The notes beneath the pieces are model-generated. The model made no database searches and was not told the origin of the DNA. It saw nothing but the letters and a program-made list of their open reading frames with translations. The position numbers were made by a program, and so were the translations under genes. From Berberis thunbergii (taxonomy: Eukaryota; Streptophyta; Magnoliopsida; Ranunculales; Berberidaceae): a stretch of DNA of 64,000 nucleotides. Shown here piece by piece: positions 54,543 through 64,000 of the stretch. Position 1 is the first letter of the stretch, and the number at the start of each line of letters is the position of its first letter. The DNA is taken from contig QNQO01000450.1 of the NCBI GenBank assembly GCA_003290165.1, forward strand, positions 1-64,000, read 5' to 3'.

Positions 54543-55713
54543 AAGGTGTAGAGGCGTGGCTTAATGTCAACCACAAAAGCTAAAGTTGCCCACACTTTGA
54601 AAATTATCCAAGCTTTGAGTGTCTTTTCAAAGTGCGCACAACTCCTTATCCCATGGGACAATAGTGAGATACGTTTGCCCCACCTTTGTCCCATGTACTT
54701 CTCAACTTATCCCACCCATAATTGGTTTATAGTGTATGCCTCAAGAAAACATTCCTCACAATTTTAAGAGCTCAAGAGAATAAATATCATCACCAAATTC
54801 ATGTTCTTCATTATCTTTTCCACCTATTTGTTATATGTCTTCTCACTTTTAGCAATTTTTTTGGGAAAGTTTTCTTTAATTTGGACCAAATACACTCTAC
54901 ATGGTGTTGAATTGAATATTTGTACCATTGAAATCTTCTTCTATAGTTAAAAGTGGTTTACTGAGAATATTATTGAAAAATATAAATTATGCATTTATAC
55001 TAAGCATTTATGAAAATTAGGAGAATAGTCAATTGATGGCTAAGAAAGTATTTTGGTCAACTAAAATATTACAACTTCAGTTTTGCAATCCACTATACAT
55101 GATTACCATGTGAACAAAAATACAAACTTACAGAGCTAATTCAACCTAAACATAATAATAAATAAGTAAGTCTAGGCAGCTAGGCCAGTCAGTCACTTTT
55201 TGGTGGCTTTCTTATAATTTTATCCCTTCTTTTTAAAACACAATTACAAACATCATCTATGAAAGGGGTAAAATTGTAAATTGGTCCAAACCTTGCCAAA
55301 AAGTGGCTGACTGGCCTGGCTGTCTAGAATTTCTGATAATAAATTATGACATCGCAATGAACAAAACTCGAAACGCTAAATACAATCTTAATATAAAGCT
55401 CGATGGACCCCATAACTTATTTATAAACAAAATTCTATAATTTGAACCATAGAGCACTAATAAGTTAGTTTTTATAAGACGTAAACATAAATTTGCTTTA
55501 GGTTTTAACTCTACTTTAGTTTTAACGATACATTTTTGTGCAGCTAAGGAGATGGCTTTTGAGGTTCATGCAAACAGTGATGCTAACATGGGGAATTGCG
55601 AGAGTGAAATGCAATGCAATGTGATTTGCGAGGAGAAATACCACTCACATGGTTATTGTCAATATATTCATTCTCTCAACTCATCTACTTGCTATTGTCG
55701 CAAAAATGGTTGA
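53321..55713 (+). CDS. Defensin-like secreted cysteine-rich peptide
   Basis: Exon 1 (53321-53378) encodes a signal peptide starting MAKFCPSFWFLFALIVLVS. Exon 2 (55544-55713) follows an acceptor TTTTTGTGCAG, in matching phase 1, and encodes the mature part: an acidic lead, then C-x5-C-x3-C (NCESEMQCNVIC), GYC and the final CYC before the stop. Total 75 residues. The CxxxC, GxC and CxC spacing is the cysteine-stabilised alpha-beta pattern of plant defensin-like (DEFL) peptides, here with six Cys instead of the eight of classic defensins. One intron directly after the signal peptide is also the DEFL gene layout. The product should enter the secretory pathway; such peptides act in defence or in reproductive signalling, and which one cannot be told here. 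The 2165-base intron is unusually long for the family. Confidence 0.8.
54500..54540 (+). repeat. (ATT)n microsatellite in the defensin-like intron
   Basis: About 13 uninterrupted TAT/ATT triplets. Likely to vary in length between individuals. Confidence 0.95.
55177..55322. mobile_element. Short hairpin MITE in the defensin-like intron
   Basis: 146 bases. The left end CAGCTAGGCCAGTCAGTCAC and the inverted right end CAGCCAGGCCAGTCAGCCAC continue into CTTTTTGG on both sides. TCTAG occurs on both flanks (55171-55175 and 55323-55327), one base off at the left, as a possible target duplication. The superfamily is uncertain. Confidence 0.7.
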
Positions 55714-56600
55714 TGTGTCTCCTGTCTAAAACTTCTTCTACATGTTGAAGTTTATTCAATGTAATTTTAGAAGATACATATAATATATAAAGTCTCATTA
55801 TTGAATAACGTTTATGCTTAACATTAGTTTAGCAACCTATTTCTTTCTATTAGACACAAACGAGATGAAAATTTATCATTTTATGCAAATTAGACACAAC
55901 CTATAAGTTGACTAATTCTGCAAAATTTCCCTTTCTCATCAAGCACTTCCATATTCTTATACGGGATTGTCCAACTTTCGTTTGAGAATTGTTGATTTTG
56001 AGATTAGATTGGAAAATATGACTAAAACTGTATCTTTTAGACACAGCATGTGATTAAGAGTAATCAAGTTCACATGTGAAAACATTAATATGAACTTTGA
56101 CTCTCACACTAGCCAAGAATAGTCCGACCGACGAGTAGACGATTGTGACGTTGGTCAATATATCCTACAACTATAACAAATCTTCCCCTGTCAAATGGAA
56201 AAGGACGCCGAGACTTATGTACATCTCATGGCATGCTATGGTGTAAATTGTAGTTATATTTAAGGTAAAATGGAAAAGGATCATAAATTATTTGATAAGG
56301 TGAATTGCCCAAAACTCCCTGCAATTATTTGCAATTATATCATGGTTAGCTGAAAAAGGATAATTATTATTTTATTGTTTAAAATTTTTTTGAGTTGACC
56401 AACTTGAAAAGTACATATTTACTCATGTGCAAGTGCAACTTAGGTTGCAACTAGGAGAAAAATGGTGGTGCATTTGAACGAAATAAGTGGTCGGTGGTGG
56501 ATTTGAACAAAGTGGAGGTGGCGGTCTGTGGCAGCCTAATGGGGGGAAGACCGCACTTATAATGGAATGAGAGAATTAACAAAAACACTACACTACAAAT
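55714..56600. other. Defensin-like gene 3' flank and spacer
   Basis: AT-rich. No gene recognised. From about 56440 it grades into the GTTGCA-rich repeat array. Confidence 0.5.
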
Positions 56601-57720
56601 TAGATTCCACTATGGTGGTGAACGTGAAAACACGAAAACTCGAGTTTGTTGAGGTGTTGCTGGATTTGAAAAGAGGAAATGTGGTTGATTTGGTTAGTGG
56701 TGGTGAATGGCGGTGCCCTTAATTAGAGATGAAAGGAAGAGACTGTAGAGGTTGCACAAGTTGAACTGCAACTCAGGTTGCACTTAGTTAAATTGCAACT
56801 TGGTTGCACTGTAGCGGAGAACATGAAAACATGAGCTGGTGGAGGTGTTACTGGATTTGAAAGGATGAACTATGGTTGATCTGGCAGGTAATAGTGGTGA
56901 ATGGTAGTGTCCGTAATTAGAAGAGGAGGTTGTGGACGTTGTACTTGTTGAAATGAAACTTAGGTTGCACTTAGTTGAACTCAGTGGCAGATCCAAAATT
57001 CATTACATATGGCGCCACTTTGCTATTAGAATGATCACAAACTTGCAATTTCACTATTATAGACAACAACAATTACAACTTATTATATACAACACGACTC
57101 AAACACTTGACACTGCTATGACATACCACAACTCACAACCTCACTACATATACCTCATATCACTTACTTGAGCTTATTGCTCAAATACACTTGAGCTATT
57201 AACACACTATTGGTATGCTATTTCTAGCATTTTCTCAAACGCATTATACAAAACTATTATAGGGTCAAGGTCAGACCTCCAATGGATTTCCAATGGTGAT
57301 TTTGCGAAGCTTATGGAGTTCCATGACCCCATATGCCCTCCTGACCCGTCCATGGTTGAACTGCAACTTTGGTTGCATTACAATGGTGAACATGAAAGCA
57401 CGAGCTGGTGGAAGTGTTATTGAATTTGAAAAGAGGAGCTATGGTTGATCTGTCAGGTGGTGGATAGGAGAAGGTATTCCACTAGTTGCACTATAACTTC
57501 GGTTGCACTTGGTTGAACTGCAACTTAGGCTGCACAAGGAGGTCAACATGAATACACAACCTAGTGGAGGTGTTGTTGGCTTGGAAAGGAGGAATGATGG
57601 TGGATTTGACTAGTGGTGGTGGTGACGGGTGGTACTCTTAATTAGAAAGGAAAAGGGTAGTGGATGTGTACTAATGTACAACAACTTTGGTTGCATTGAG
57701 GCGATGGACATGAAAATGTG
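56600..57720 (+). repeat. Diverged tandem repeat, unit about 200 bp, with an internal insertion
   Basis: Four or more units recur near 56617, 56815, 57384 and 57545. Each reads GAACATGAAAACA, then GTGGAGGTGTT, GGATTTGAAAGGA, TATGGTTGATCTG and ends with GTTGAACTGCAACT and GGTTGCACTT motifs. Between about 56982 and 57345 an unrelated segment (GTGGCAGATCCAAAATTC to CCTGACCCGTCCATGG) interrupts the array. No protein is supported; the recurring frames follow from the repeat. Confidence 0.72.
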
Positions 57721-57971
57721 AGATTATTATGCAACTAACACATTGATGGTTGTGTGACGGTGGTGGCTGGTGGTGGTCGATTGTACCTTGAAAAGGAGGG
57801 AAGGAAATGAGGAAGAAGATAGGAAGAGAGGGGAGAGAATAAAAGTGGAGGAAGAAATAATGTTTATACATTATATATTAATGGGGGCAAAATAGAAATT
57901 TTAAATAAATAAAGGAAAAACCAAATATAGTCAAAATGGTCAAAATAGTTTTTAAAACAAAAAAATATAAA

Positions 57972-59445
57972 GGCAACAACTACTCCACACCACCTAAAGT
58001 ATTGTCCCACACCACCAAATCAATTTTTTCTCTCTCACACCACCTACTTTCTTTTTCACACCACCACTTCTCTCCTACACCACCAATAAAAACTCAAAAT
58101 TTTAAGTTTTCTCTCTCCTCCCCTCTCCTTCATCTTATTTTCTTCCGTTATTCTCTTCTTCTGATCTTTTCCTCTCTTCTCCATCAAACACCGCCATCAC
58201 CCTGCCATCATCACCACCACCTCGTCACCACCACTTCACTCCCTCCCACCACCGCCACCTTTCTATATCTTTTCTCCATCAAGCACTACCACCACCACGC
58301 CACCTCTGTTAACCTCATTGTCATTGAAAATATGGTATTATCTCTTATTTTTGTTCAACTTATATGCTCAGTCGAGACCGATTCTCAAGCTCATCAAAAC
58401 ACAATAATTATAATATTCTAAATTATCAAATAAACACAATCTGAATCACTTGAAAATATTTTGAAGTGGGCAAGTTATGGTCATTTTACTAAAGTCGCGC
58501 AAATCTGTCTCGCAACGAAAATGGGGTAGTGTCCCTGACTTTCGGCCAACTTATATGCTTGATCGAGACCGATTCTCAAGCTGATCAAAACAAGAAAAGT
58601 TTAGTACTCTGAGTTATCTAATAAACATAATTTGAATCACTTGAAAATGTTTTGAAATGAGAAAGTTATGATTATTTTACTAAAGTCATACAAATCTATC
58701 CGAAAAAGTCTATTTTCACCCATTCGCATTAAGCAATGCGAGCCCAATCCTTGCATTGCCAAATGTGAATGGGTGAAAACCAACTTTGTTTTTTGGAAAG
58801 ATTTGCACGACTTTAGTAAAATGGCCATAACTTTCTCATTTTAAAATATTTTTAAGTGATTCAAATTGTGTTTATTAGATAACTCAGAGTATCATAGTTA
58901 TTGTGTTTATTAGATAACTCGATCGATTACATAAGTTGGCCGAAAGTCAAGGACACTATCCCATTTTCATTGCAAGCCAGATTTGTGCGACTTTAGAAAA
59001 ATGACCATAACTTGCTCATTTCAAAATATTTTCAATTTATTTAAATTGTGTTTATTAAATAACTCATAGTACTACAATGTTTGTGTTTTGATGAGGTTGA
59101 GAATCGGTCTTGATCGAGCATATAAGTTGGCCGAAAGTCAAGAACACTATCTCATTTTTATTGCAAAATAGATTTGCGCGACTTTAGTAAAATAATCATA
59201 ACTTGCTCATTTTAAAACATTTTCAAGTGATTCAAATTGTAATTATTAGATAACTCAGAGTGCTAAAATTTTTATGTTTTGATGAGTTTGAGAATCGATC
59301 TCAATTGAGGGTTTAAATTGGTTGAAAGTTACCATATTTTTATATTACTATTTTGTTAAAAATAATTTTTTGGGTGGTGTGAGTTAAAAAAAAAATACAT
59401 GATGGTGTGAGACAATACTTTAGGTGGTGTGGAGCAATTGTTGCC
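57972..59445. mobile_element. Mutator-like non-autonomous element with 9-bp target duplication
   Basis: 1474 bases flanked by a perfect 9-base duplication AAATATAAA (57963-57971 and 59446-59454). The terminal inverted repeats are about 45 bases and nearly identical, starting GGCAACAA and including CTCCACACCACCTAAAGTAT. Nine-base duplications and long inverted ends are typical of Mutator-like elements. The left interior is rich in CACCACC; the rest is a set of direct and inverted units. No transposase. Confidence 0.88.
58330..59330. repeat. Large internal palindrome of the Mutator-like element
   Basis: Units with ACTTTCGGCCAACTTATATG, ACCGATTCTCAAGCT, AATTTGAATCACTTGAAAAT and ATTTTACTAAAGTC occur twice in one orientation (58350-58700) and then two or three times in the other (58790-59320). 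The symmetry centre is near 58745, between CCATTCGCATTAAGCAATGC and GCATTGCCAAATGTGAATGG. Confidence 0.82.
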
Positions 59446-59454
59446 AAATATAAA

Positions 59455-60214
59455 TTGTTCTTTTTCAGTGAACTTAGGAGTTGATATGGATAAGGTTTCT
59501 AGAATGACCAATTAAAAAAGTCATTTTTTTTACTTATGTTGACTTGAAAATAAGGACTTTTGAGAAATAACTTGTAATTTTTTATTATTATAATGGTTGT
59601 AGACTTTTCACGGGACTTCACTTTGATTTCTCATCAAGAACACCAAACTTCCCCTTTATACTCCTTAAAATTGCAATCATGCCCCATTTGAGTTGGATTA
59701 AAACGAAAAATGTTGAGTGGTATTTGTTTACGTCTATATTTTCATAATACGCCACATCAACATAATCTTCATCTTCTTCTACAACTCATCTCATTTGGGA
59801 CCCACTCAGCTTAATGTATAGTAAAATCTCTCATGTGTGGCTCATTCTCTACGAGAGGGAAAGTGCCACATAGGCAACAAAAGCCACATCATCAACAAGG
59901 TCTAATCTCAAAAAATTCCAACCCCACATCTTCTTAGAATATCTCCACGTTTTTCTTTTAACTTCAATTATTTTTAACTTCTCACTTAAAAGAAAGAAAA
60001 ATTTTCATTTCTCTTTAAAAATAAAAAGTTGCTTCCAAGAATTCTCTTTTAACGTCTCTTCATACCCTGATTCTAGGGAGTGAGGGAGGCGCGAGGGAGG
60101 GCCTCCCACCGTCCACCCTCGCTCCCTAGACTTACCCCTCTTCATAACTTCCTCCAAAAACTCTCCATATCTCTCACTTTTTTTTAACTTTCTCTATGTC
60201 TCTCTCTATATATA
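59455..60214. other. Spacer with one small palindrome
   Basis: No gene. CTAGGGAGTGAGGGAGG and CCACCCTCGCTCCCTAG (60073-60130) form an inverted pair around a GC-rich centre, unlike the AT-rich surroundings. Confidence 0.5.
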
Positions 60215-61741
60215 TACTAGGGTATTCTTTGTGACGTTGATACTCCATATATTTTTTTCCTAAATATCATATACTGAATACTCCCGCCACCATCCACACT
60301 TTCTCCTTTAATAAGTTTGAGTGCAAGCCTATTCTAAGGTAAAACTATATATTGTAAACTTTAGGATTAGACTCAGTCAATGTTTGAATCAGTTGGGAAA
60401 AATTTTCAAACGCCGAGAACGAGTTTCCCCCTATACTTTTAATTATCTAAAACATGAAGTTCAGTGTTTTTATTTGAATGTGCATTAAGATGTCCAATTC
60501 ATTTTTTTTTCTTGTTACAATCAGTTCATCTGATTTCTTTGAAAATAGTGAAAATAATAACGAGATGAAATGCATTAGACATTTTTTAATAATAAAATAT
60601 AGTTTTTATAATTGTTAGCGTTTGTATTCATCATTGGTTTCATAGGAAAGATCTTCAAAAATGCATTCCACCGATACAAAGTTTATTAAAATTCAGAACA
60701 AAGTAAATAGTTATGATAATTTTAATTTTGAGAAGAAAAAAATACAATTTTCTCTATCCGCCATATGCTATATAGAAAATGAATATCAATCCTTAAAAAG
60801 ATTTTCAACTTTTAATCATAACCATTTTTTATCTCCAATTCTTTACGAATAGTAGAACACCTAGCTGATATGTAAGATACTAGGATACTCCCCGAGCCTT
60901 CAACACTCAATTTGTTTGCTTATGGATAGGAAAATGTGTGATAGGAGAAGAATTTTCAACTTTTGCTAGAGGTATTTCAGTCTTATGCAAATATAAATTT
61001 CAGCCAAACACGCTCCCCTCCTTCTCTATGTGATCCGTTAGATCTTTATGTTTGTGTAAATCTCAACCATTTTTTATCTCCAACCTAAAACACCATTCTT
61101 ATTTGTTATATGGATATTAATGATTGGTTTATTGGAAATATATTCAAAATTTTCATTTCAACCATACAAAGTTTACTAAAATCCGAAAACTAAGTAGATA
61201 GTTATGACGATAATAAATTCACTAAAATGCATTTAAAAAAAATAATTTTTTTATCTCTCCACCACATATGCATTCCACCAATTTTTTTTCACATTTTTGT
61301 TCGTCTTCTTTGCCCTTCTACTTGCAACTTATTTACATACATGTCATTGCTAATAGTGAATCTCCACCATCAACATCTTTAACAACTTTCAATCGTAACC
61401 GTGTTTTATCTCCAACGTGAAACATCACTCTAATTTGTAAGATAGACTAGGGTATTCCCCGTGCCTTCAGCACTCAAATTGTTTTGCTTATGGATAGAAA
61501 AATGTGTGTGATAGGAGAAGAATTTTCAACTTTTACCAGAGGTATTTCAGTCCTATGCGAACATAAATTCCAGCCAAACACCCTCCCCTCTCCCTCTATG
61601 TGATCTGTTAGATCTTTATGTTTGGGTAAATCTCAACTATTTTTTATCTCTAACCTGAAACACCATTCTGACTTTTTATATGGATATTAATGATTGGTTT
61701 CATTGGAAATATCTTCAAAAATGCATTTCAACCATACCAAG
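60215..61741 (+). repeat. Tandem repeat with unit about 560 bp
   Basis: Two long units (about 60880-61440 and 61444-61741, the latter cut by the gypsy LTR) and an earlier partial one share ACTAGGRTAYTCCCCG, CTTATGGATAGRAAAATGTG, GATAGGAGAAGAATTTTCAA, GTTAGATCTTTATGTTTG and TTTATATGGATATTAATGATTGG-type blocks. Landmarks repeat at 60887 and 61449, and at 60632, 61131 and 61691. Non-coding. Confidence 0.8.
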
Positions 61742-62387
61742 TGATAATACACTAAAACGGTCCCAACTGTGTCGTACACGTGTCATGATGATCTCGAGGA
61801 ATAATAGACCTTAGCATTAACCGAACACTGATCCGACCCAAGCGGTTCTAAACCCGCCCAATGCAGTCCGCCAGACGAATTTAGATTCTTACAGCCTGTT
61901 AGGCTCACATGTCTCACAACTATCCTCAATACTCGTAAGTCCTACTAAGGCAAGTATCTCAATGATCAGTTTCGGATGAGCAAGTACAGCGGCTTTTTGC
62001 TTCCAACTAGGAAGTAAATTTCAGAGTATGTATCACATATGGAGACTCTTTTCTATAGACTACTCTTGGAACGAAAACTATCTCCCGCATATCAAGGAGC
62101 ACATGGCTAAAAGGGAAACTTCCCTCCATAGTGCCACACAGATCTTCTTTCCTAAACTATGCCATCGATGGCCTGGTTGAACCAGGACTCCAGCACTATA
62201 AATAAGACATGAGGTTGGTAAGCTAAGGTACACTACAAATTCATTGTTTACAACATTACACCTTCCTCAGATCCCTGTCTAACTTTAGCATCAGAGTGCC
62301 ATCAGCCAACACAACGGTGGTCCGTGGCTCACGTGCGTTCTTTGTGTTGGTCAAAGTCAAAGCAAGAAGCGAAAATTGACTGCATCA
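61742..62387 (+). repeat. 5' LTR of the second gypsy copy
   Basis: 646 bases from TGATAATACACTAAAACGG to TTGACTGCATCA, matching both LTRs of the first copy. TATAAATAAGAC at about 62200-62211 is a likely TATA box. Confidence 0.88.
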
Positions 62388-62388
62388 G

Positions 62389-62412
62389 TTTGGCGCCGTC
62401 CGTGGGGACCGA
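62389..62412 (+). other. Primer-binding region of the second gypsy copy
   Basis: TTTGGCGCCGTCCGTGGGGA lies two bases after the LTR end, identical to the first copy. Confidence 0.8.
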
Positions 62413-62463
62413 CAAAGTTTCTAACCTTTCACTAGCATCGTCTCGTCTCAGAATACTAATAGA

Positions 62464-63880
62464 TGGTGATCACCCGATCGCGCAACAATGGAGAACAAGG
62501 GGACACGTCAAACACCTAGATTGGAGCTATACCACTGGTTTTGGTGGTGTCGGTGGCACAAGGGCAACAAACTCACACCTCTGCACCATCCACGACAACG
62601 ACGAACCCCAAGATAGTTGTCGTCTCAGATACAACAAATTGCCAAAGCGGTGGAGGCCTTCTTACAACAGAACCCTCTAATCGCTAATGGAGATCAGGAG
62701 CAACACAAGTCTCCATCTCCAGAAGGCAACAGAGAGCAAGCACATGAGAGTCAAACCCCTGCTAGTTCCAATTGGACTAGAGGAGGTGGCGCAACTAACG
62801 CGGAACCGACTCTCAGAGCATAGAGGCTCGACCCTCAGAACCCCTTTCGTAGAAGGGCGCATGACCCAGACATGTTGTACTGTCTCTCTGTTCTATCATT
62901 CGTGGACCGTATCATGAACGAGGCTCTTCCAAAGAAGTTCACGCCTCCAAAGCTCGACTTCTACGATGGGACCACCATCCCATTCGACCACCTACACCAT
63001 TACCAGCATGTAAATGGCACACAAATAAGGGTCTGAGTCGGTAATGTGCATAACTTTTTCCACCAGCCTGAAAAAATTAGCACTAACATGGTTCCACAGT
63101 CTCCCGTCGAAGTCAATCGATTCGCTTAAGACACTGGCGAAGGAGTTCCTAACACGTTTTGTCGGAAGTCAGCGCATTCAGAAAAGCCCACACTACATAT
63201 TCTCTCTAAAATAGAGATCCAATGAGACACTTAGAGAGTATGTCACGCGCTTCAACGATGAGCTGACACTCATTTATGGTTGCAGCGATGACACAACCGT
63301 GACGACTTTTATTGCGGGCCTAAATGAGGGAAAGCTTTATGAATGTCTCACCTTGGACCCCTTTGGATATGGCAAAATTCTTCAAGAGCGCCCAGAGGTA
63401 CATTCTCTTAAAATAGTTGAGAACTGTGAAGAGGGAAACAAAAAGTGGTAAGAAGCCCTCCGTTCCTAAAGACAAGAATGAGGGAAGGAGACTTGAGGAT
63501 GAAGAAGGAGCAAGCGAAAGCGCAATGAAAATAGGTCAAACCCTTGTCGGGCCATGCCAGATAAAGCATCCAACTACGTTGGATCCAAGACGTGAACGCC
63601 CTCAATTCTAGCCTATTGGACTTCCCAAATTCCATGAAAAATTGGGAATATCTGAAGTGGCTCTGAAGTAGCGTGGATACCCCTCCAAACGTGACAACAA
63701 CAAGTACGACTCATACCACAAAGAGGGTGGTCATGACACCAATGACTGCAAGAGTTTAAGGTACGAGATATAGTACAGGATCCGCAAGGGCAAGCTAAAA
63801 GAATTTCTGGACTCCGAGAAGCGATCGAAAACACTTATGACCGGGGGAGTCTGCCAAGGAAATAGAGAAGGAGACTCCGG
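62464..63880 (+). pseudogene. Gypsy gag with Retrotrans_gag core, broken
   Basis: ATG at 62464 (MVITRSRNNGEQGDTSN) is followed by a TAG within 20 codons. Later segments: SSQIQQIAKAVEAFLQQNPL near 62620, FTPPKLDFYDGTTIPFDHL near 62935, the core LKEFLTRFVGSQRI-like region near 63130 with LREYVTRFNDELTLIYGC at 63225-63280 and FIAGLNEGKLYECL near 63310, then HKEGGHDTNDCKSLRYEI and RIRKGKLKEFL near 63720-63800. Frameshifts and stops separate most segments. Compared with the first copy, it retains about 840 bases of central gag. Confidence 0.8.
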
Positions 63881-64000
63881 GCATAATCTATGTCCTTCAT
63901 GGAGTCAATGATGCAAAGCCCCATTCCCACCTTAAGCTTTACAGACAAGGATCTCAAATAAGTTTGAGCACCACACAATGACGCTCTTGTCATATCGGTC

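Larger units (their letters stand above)
61742..64000 (+). mobile_element. Second copy of the Tat-like gypsy family, 5' part
   Basis: 5' LTR, primer-binding region and gag on the plus strand, running off the window. The LTR and the gag ends match the element at 12591-23569 in reverse orientation. This copy keeps the central gag part that the other one lost, so it is closer to a parental form, but gag is broken by stops. It inserted into the 560-bp tandem repeat. Confidence 0.88.

Noticed and set aside
57936..58421. 161-codon frame rich in His, Ser and Pro
   Set aside because: It spans the left end of the Mutator-like element and reads through CACCACC repeats, so the composition explains it.
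61742..62387. Possibility that the LTR at 61742 is a solo LTR
   Set aside because: The primer-binding region and gag follow directly on the plus strand, so it is the 5' LTR of a longer element cut by the window end.

Overview
This is nuclear DNA from a flowering plant, most likely a eudicot. The host genes have introns and plant-type products: the checkpoint-clamp protein HUS1, an F-box/kelch protein of the SKIP6 type, a receptor-like kinase, a defensin-like secreted peptide, and captured pieces of RPS24 and a VOC/glyoxalase-like gene. Most of the window is transposable-element DNA from lineages typical of plants (Ty1/copia, Tat-type Ty3/gypsy, L1 LINEs, hAT, Mutator-like, PIF/Harbinger-like, pogo-like). 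The species cannot be fixed from the sequence.

Layout: 1-2.6 kb is the 3' part of a decayed copia element and its LTR. 2.8-8.8 kb is the main gene-bearing part: a five-exon HUS1 gene (+), a broken receptor-like kinase pseudogene (-) split by a 649-bp solo LTR, an inverted second copy of the 5' part of HUS1 (-) lacking exon 3, and an intronless F-box/kelch gene (+). 8.8-12.6 kb is mostly AT-rich non-coding DNA with a diverged direct repeat and, at its end, coding-like fragments on the minus strand. 12.6-23.6 kb is one Ty3/gypsy (Tat-like) element on the minus strand. It keeps remnants of gag and protease but no reverse transcriptase or integrase, and carries a degenerate extra gene antisense to gag-pro. 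Two hAT-type elements, each with a perfect 8-bp target duplication, are nested inside it; one is a Pack-type element carrying a predicted in-frame RPS24::VOC chimera. 24.2-31.6 kb is a degenerate full-length L1-like LINE. 31.8-37.8 kb is a decayed gypsy pol with a tandem-repeat 3' region. 38.3-41.5 kb holds a hairpin MITE and a 2.3-kb AT-rich DNA element enclosing a possible SINE. 41.8-49.4 kb is a second nest: a deleted copia element whose LTR contains a small TRIM-like element and whose edge was hit by a LINE retaining only ORF1 (14-bp target duplication).

49.4-53.1 kb is non-coding DNA with a third hAT element (same family as the first) and a pogo-like remnant. 53.3-55.7 kb is a two-exon defensin-like gene whose 2.2-kb intron holds a microsatellite and a MITE. 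56-61.7 kb is repeat DNA: a tandem array of about 200 bp units, a Mutator-like element with 9-bp target duplication and a large internal palindrome, and a tandem repeat of about 560 bp. 61.7 kb to the end is the 5' part of a second copy of the same gypsy family, on the plus strand.

The only genes that look able to work are HUS1 (with a doubtful last splice junction), the F-box/kelch gene, the defensin-like gene and possibly the chimeric transcript in the Pack-hAT. These are separate loci, not a pathway. The most notable features are the Pack-hAT chimera, the antisense ORF of the gypsy element, the inverted HUS1 duplication, and unrecognised coding-like exons on the minus strand lying on both sides of the 11-kb gypsy insertion.
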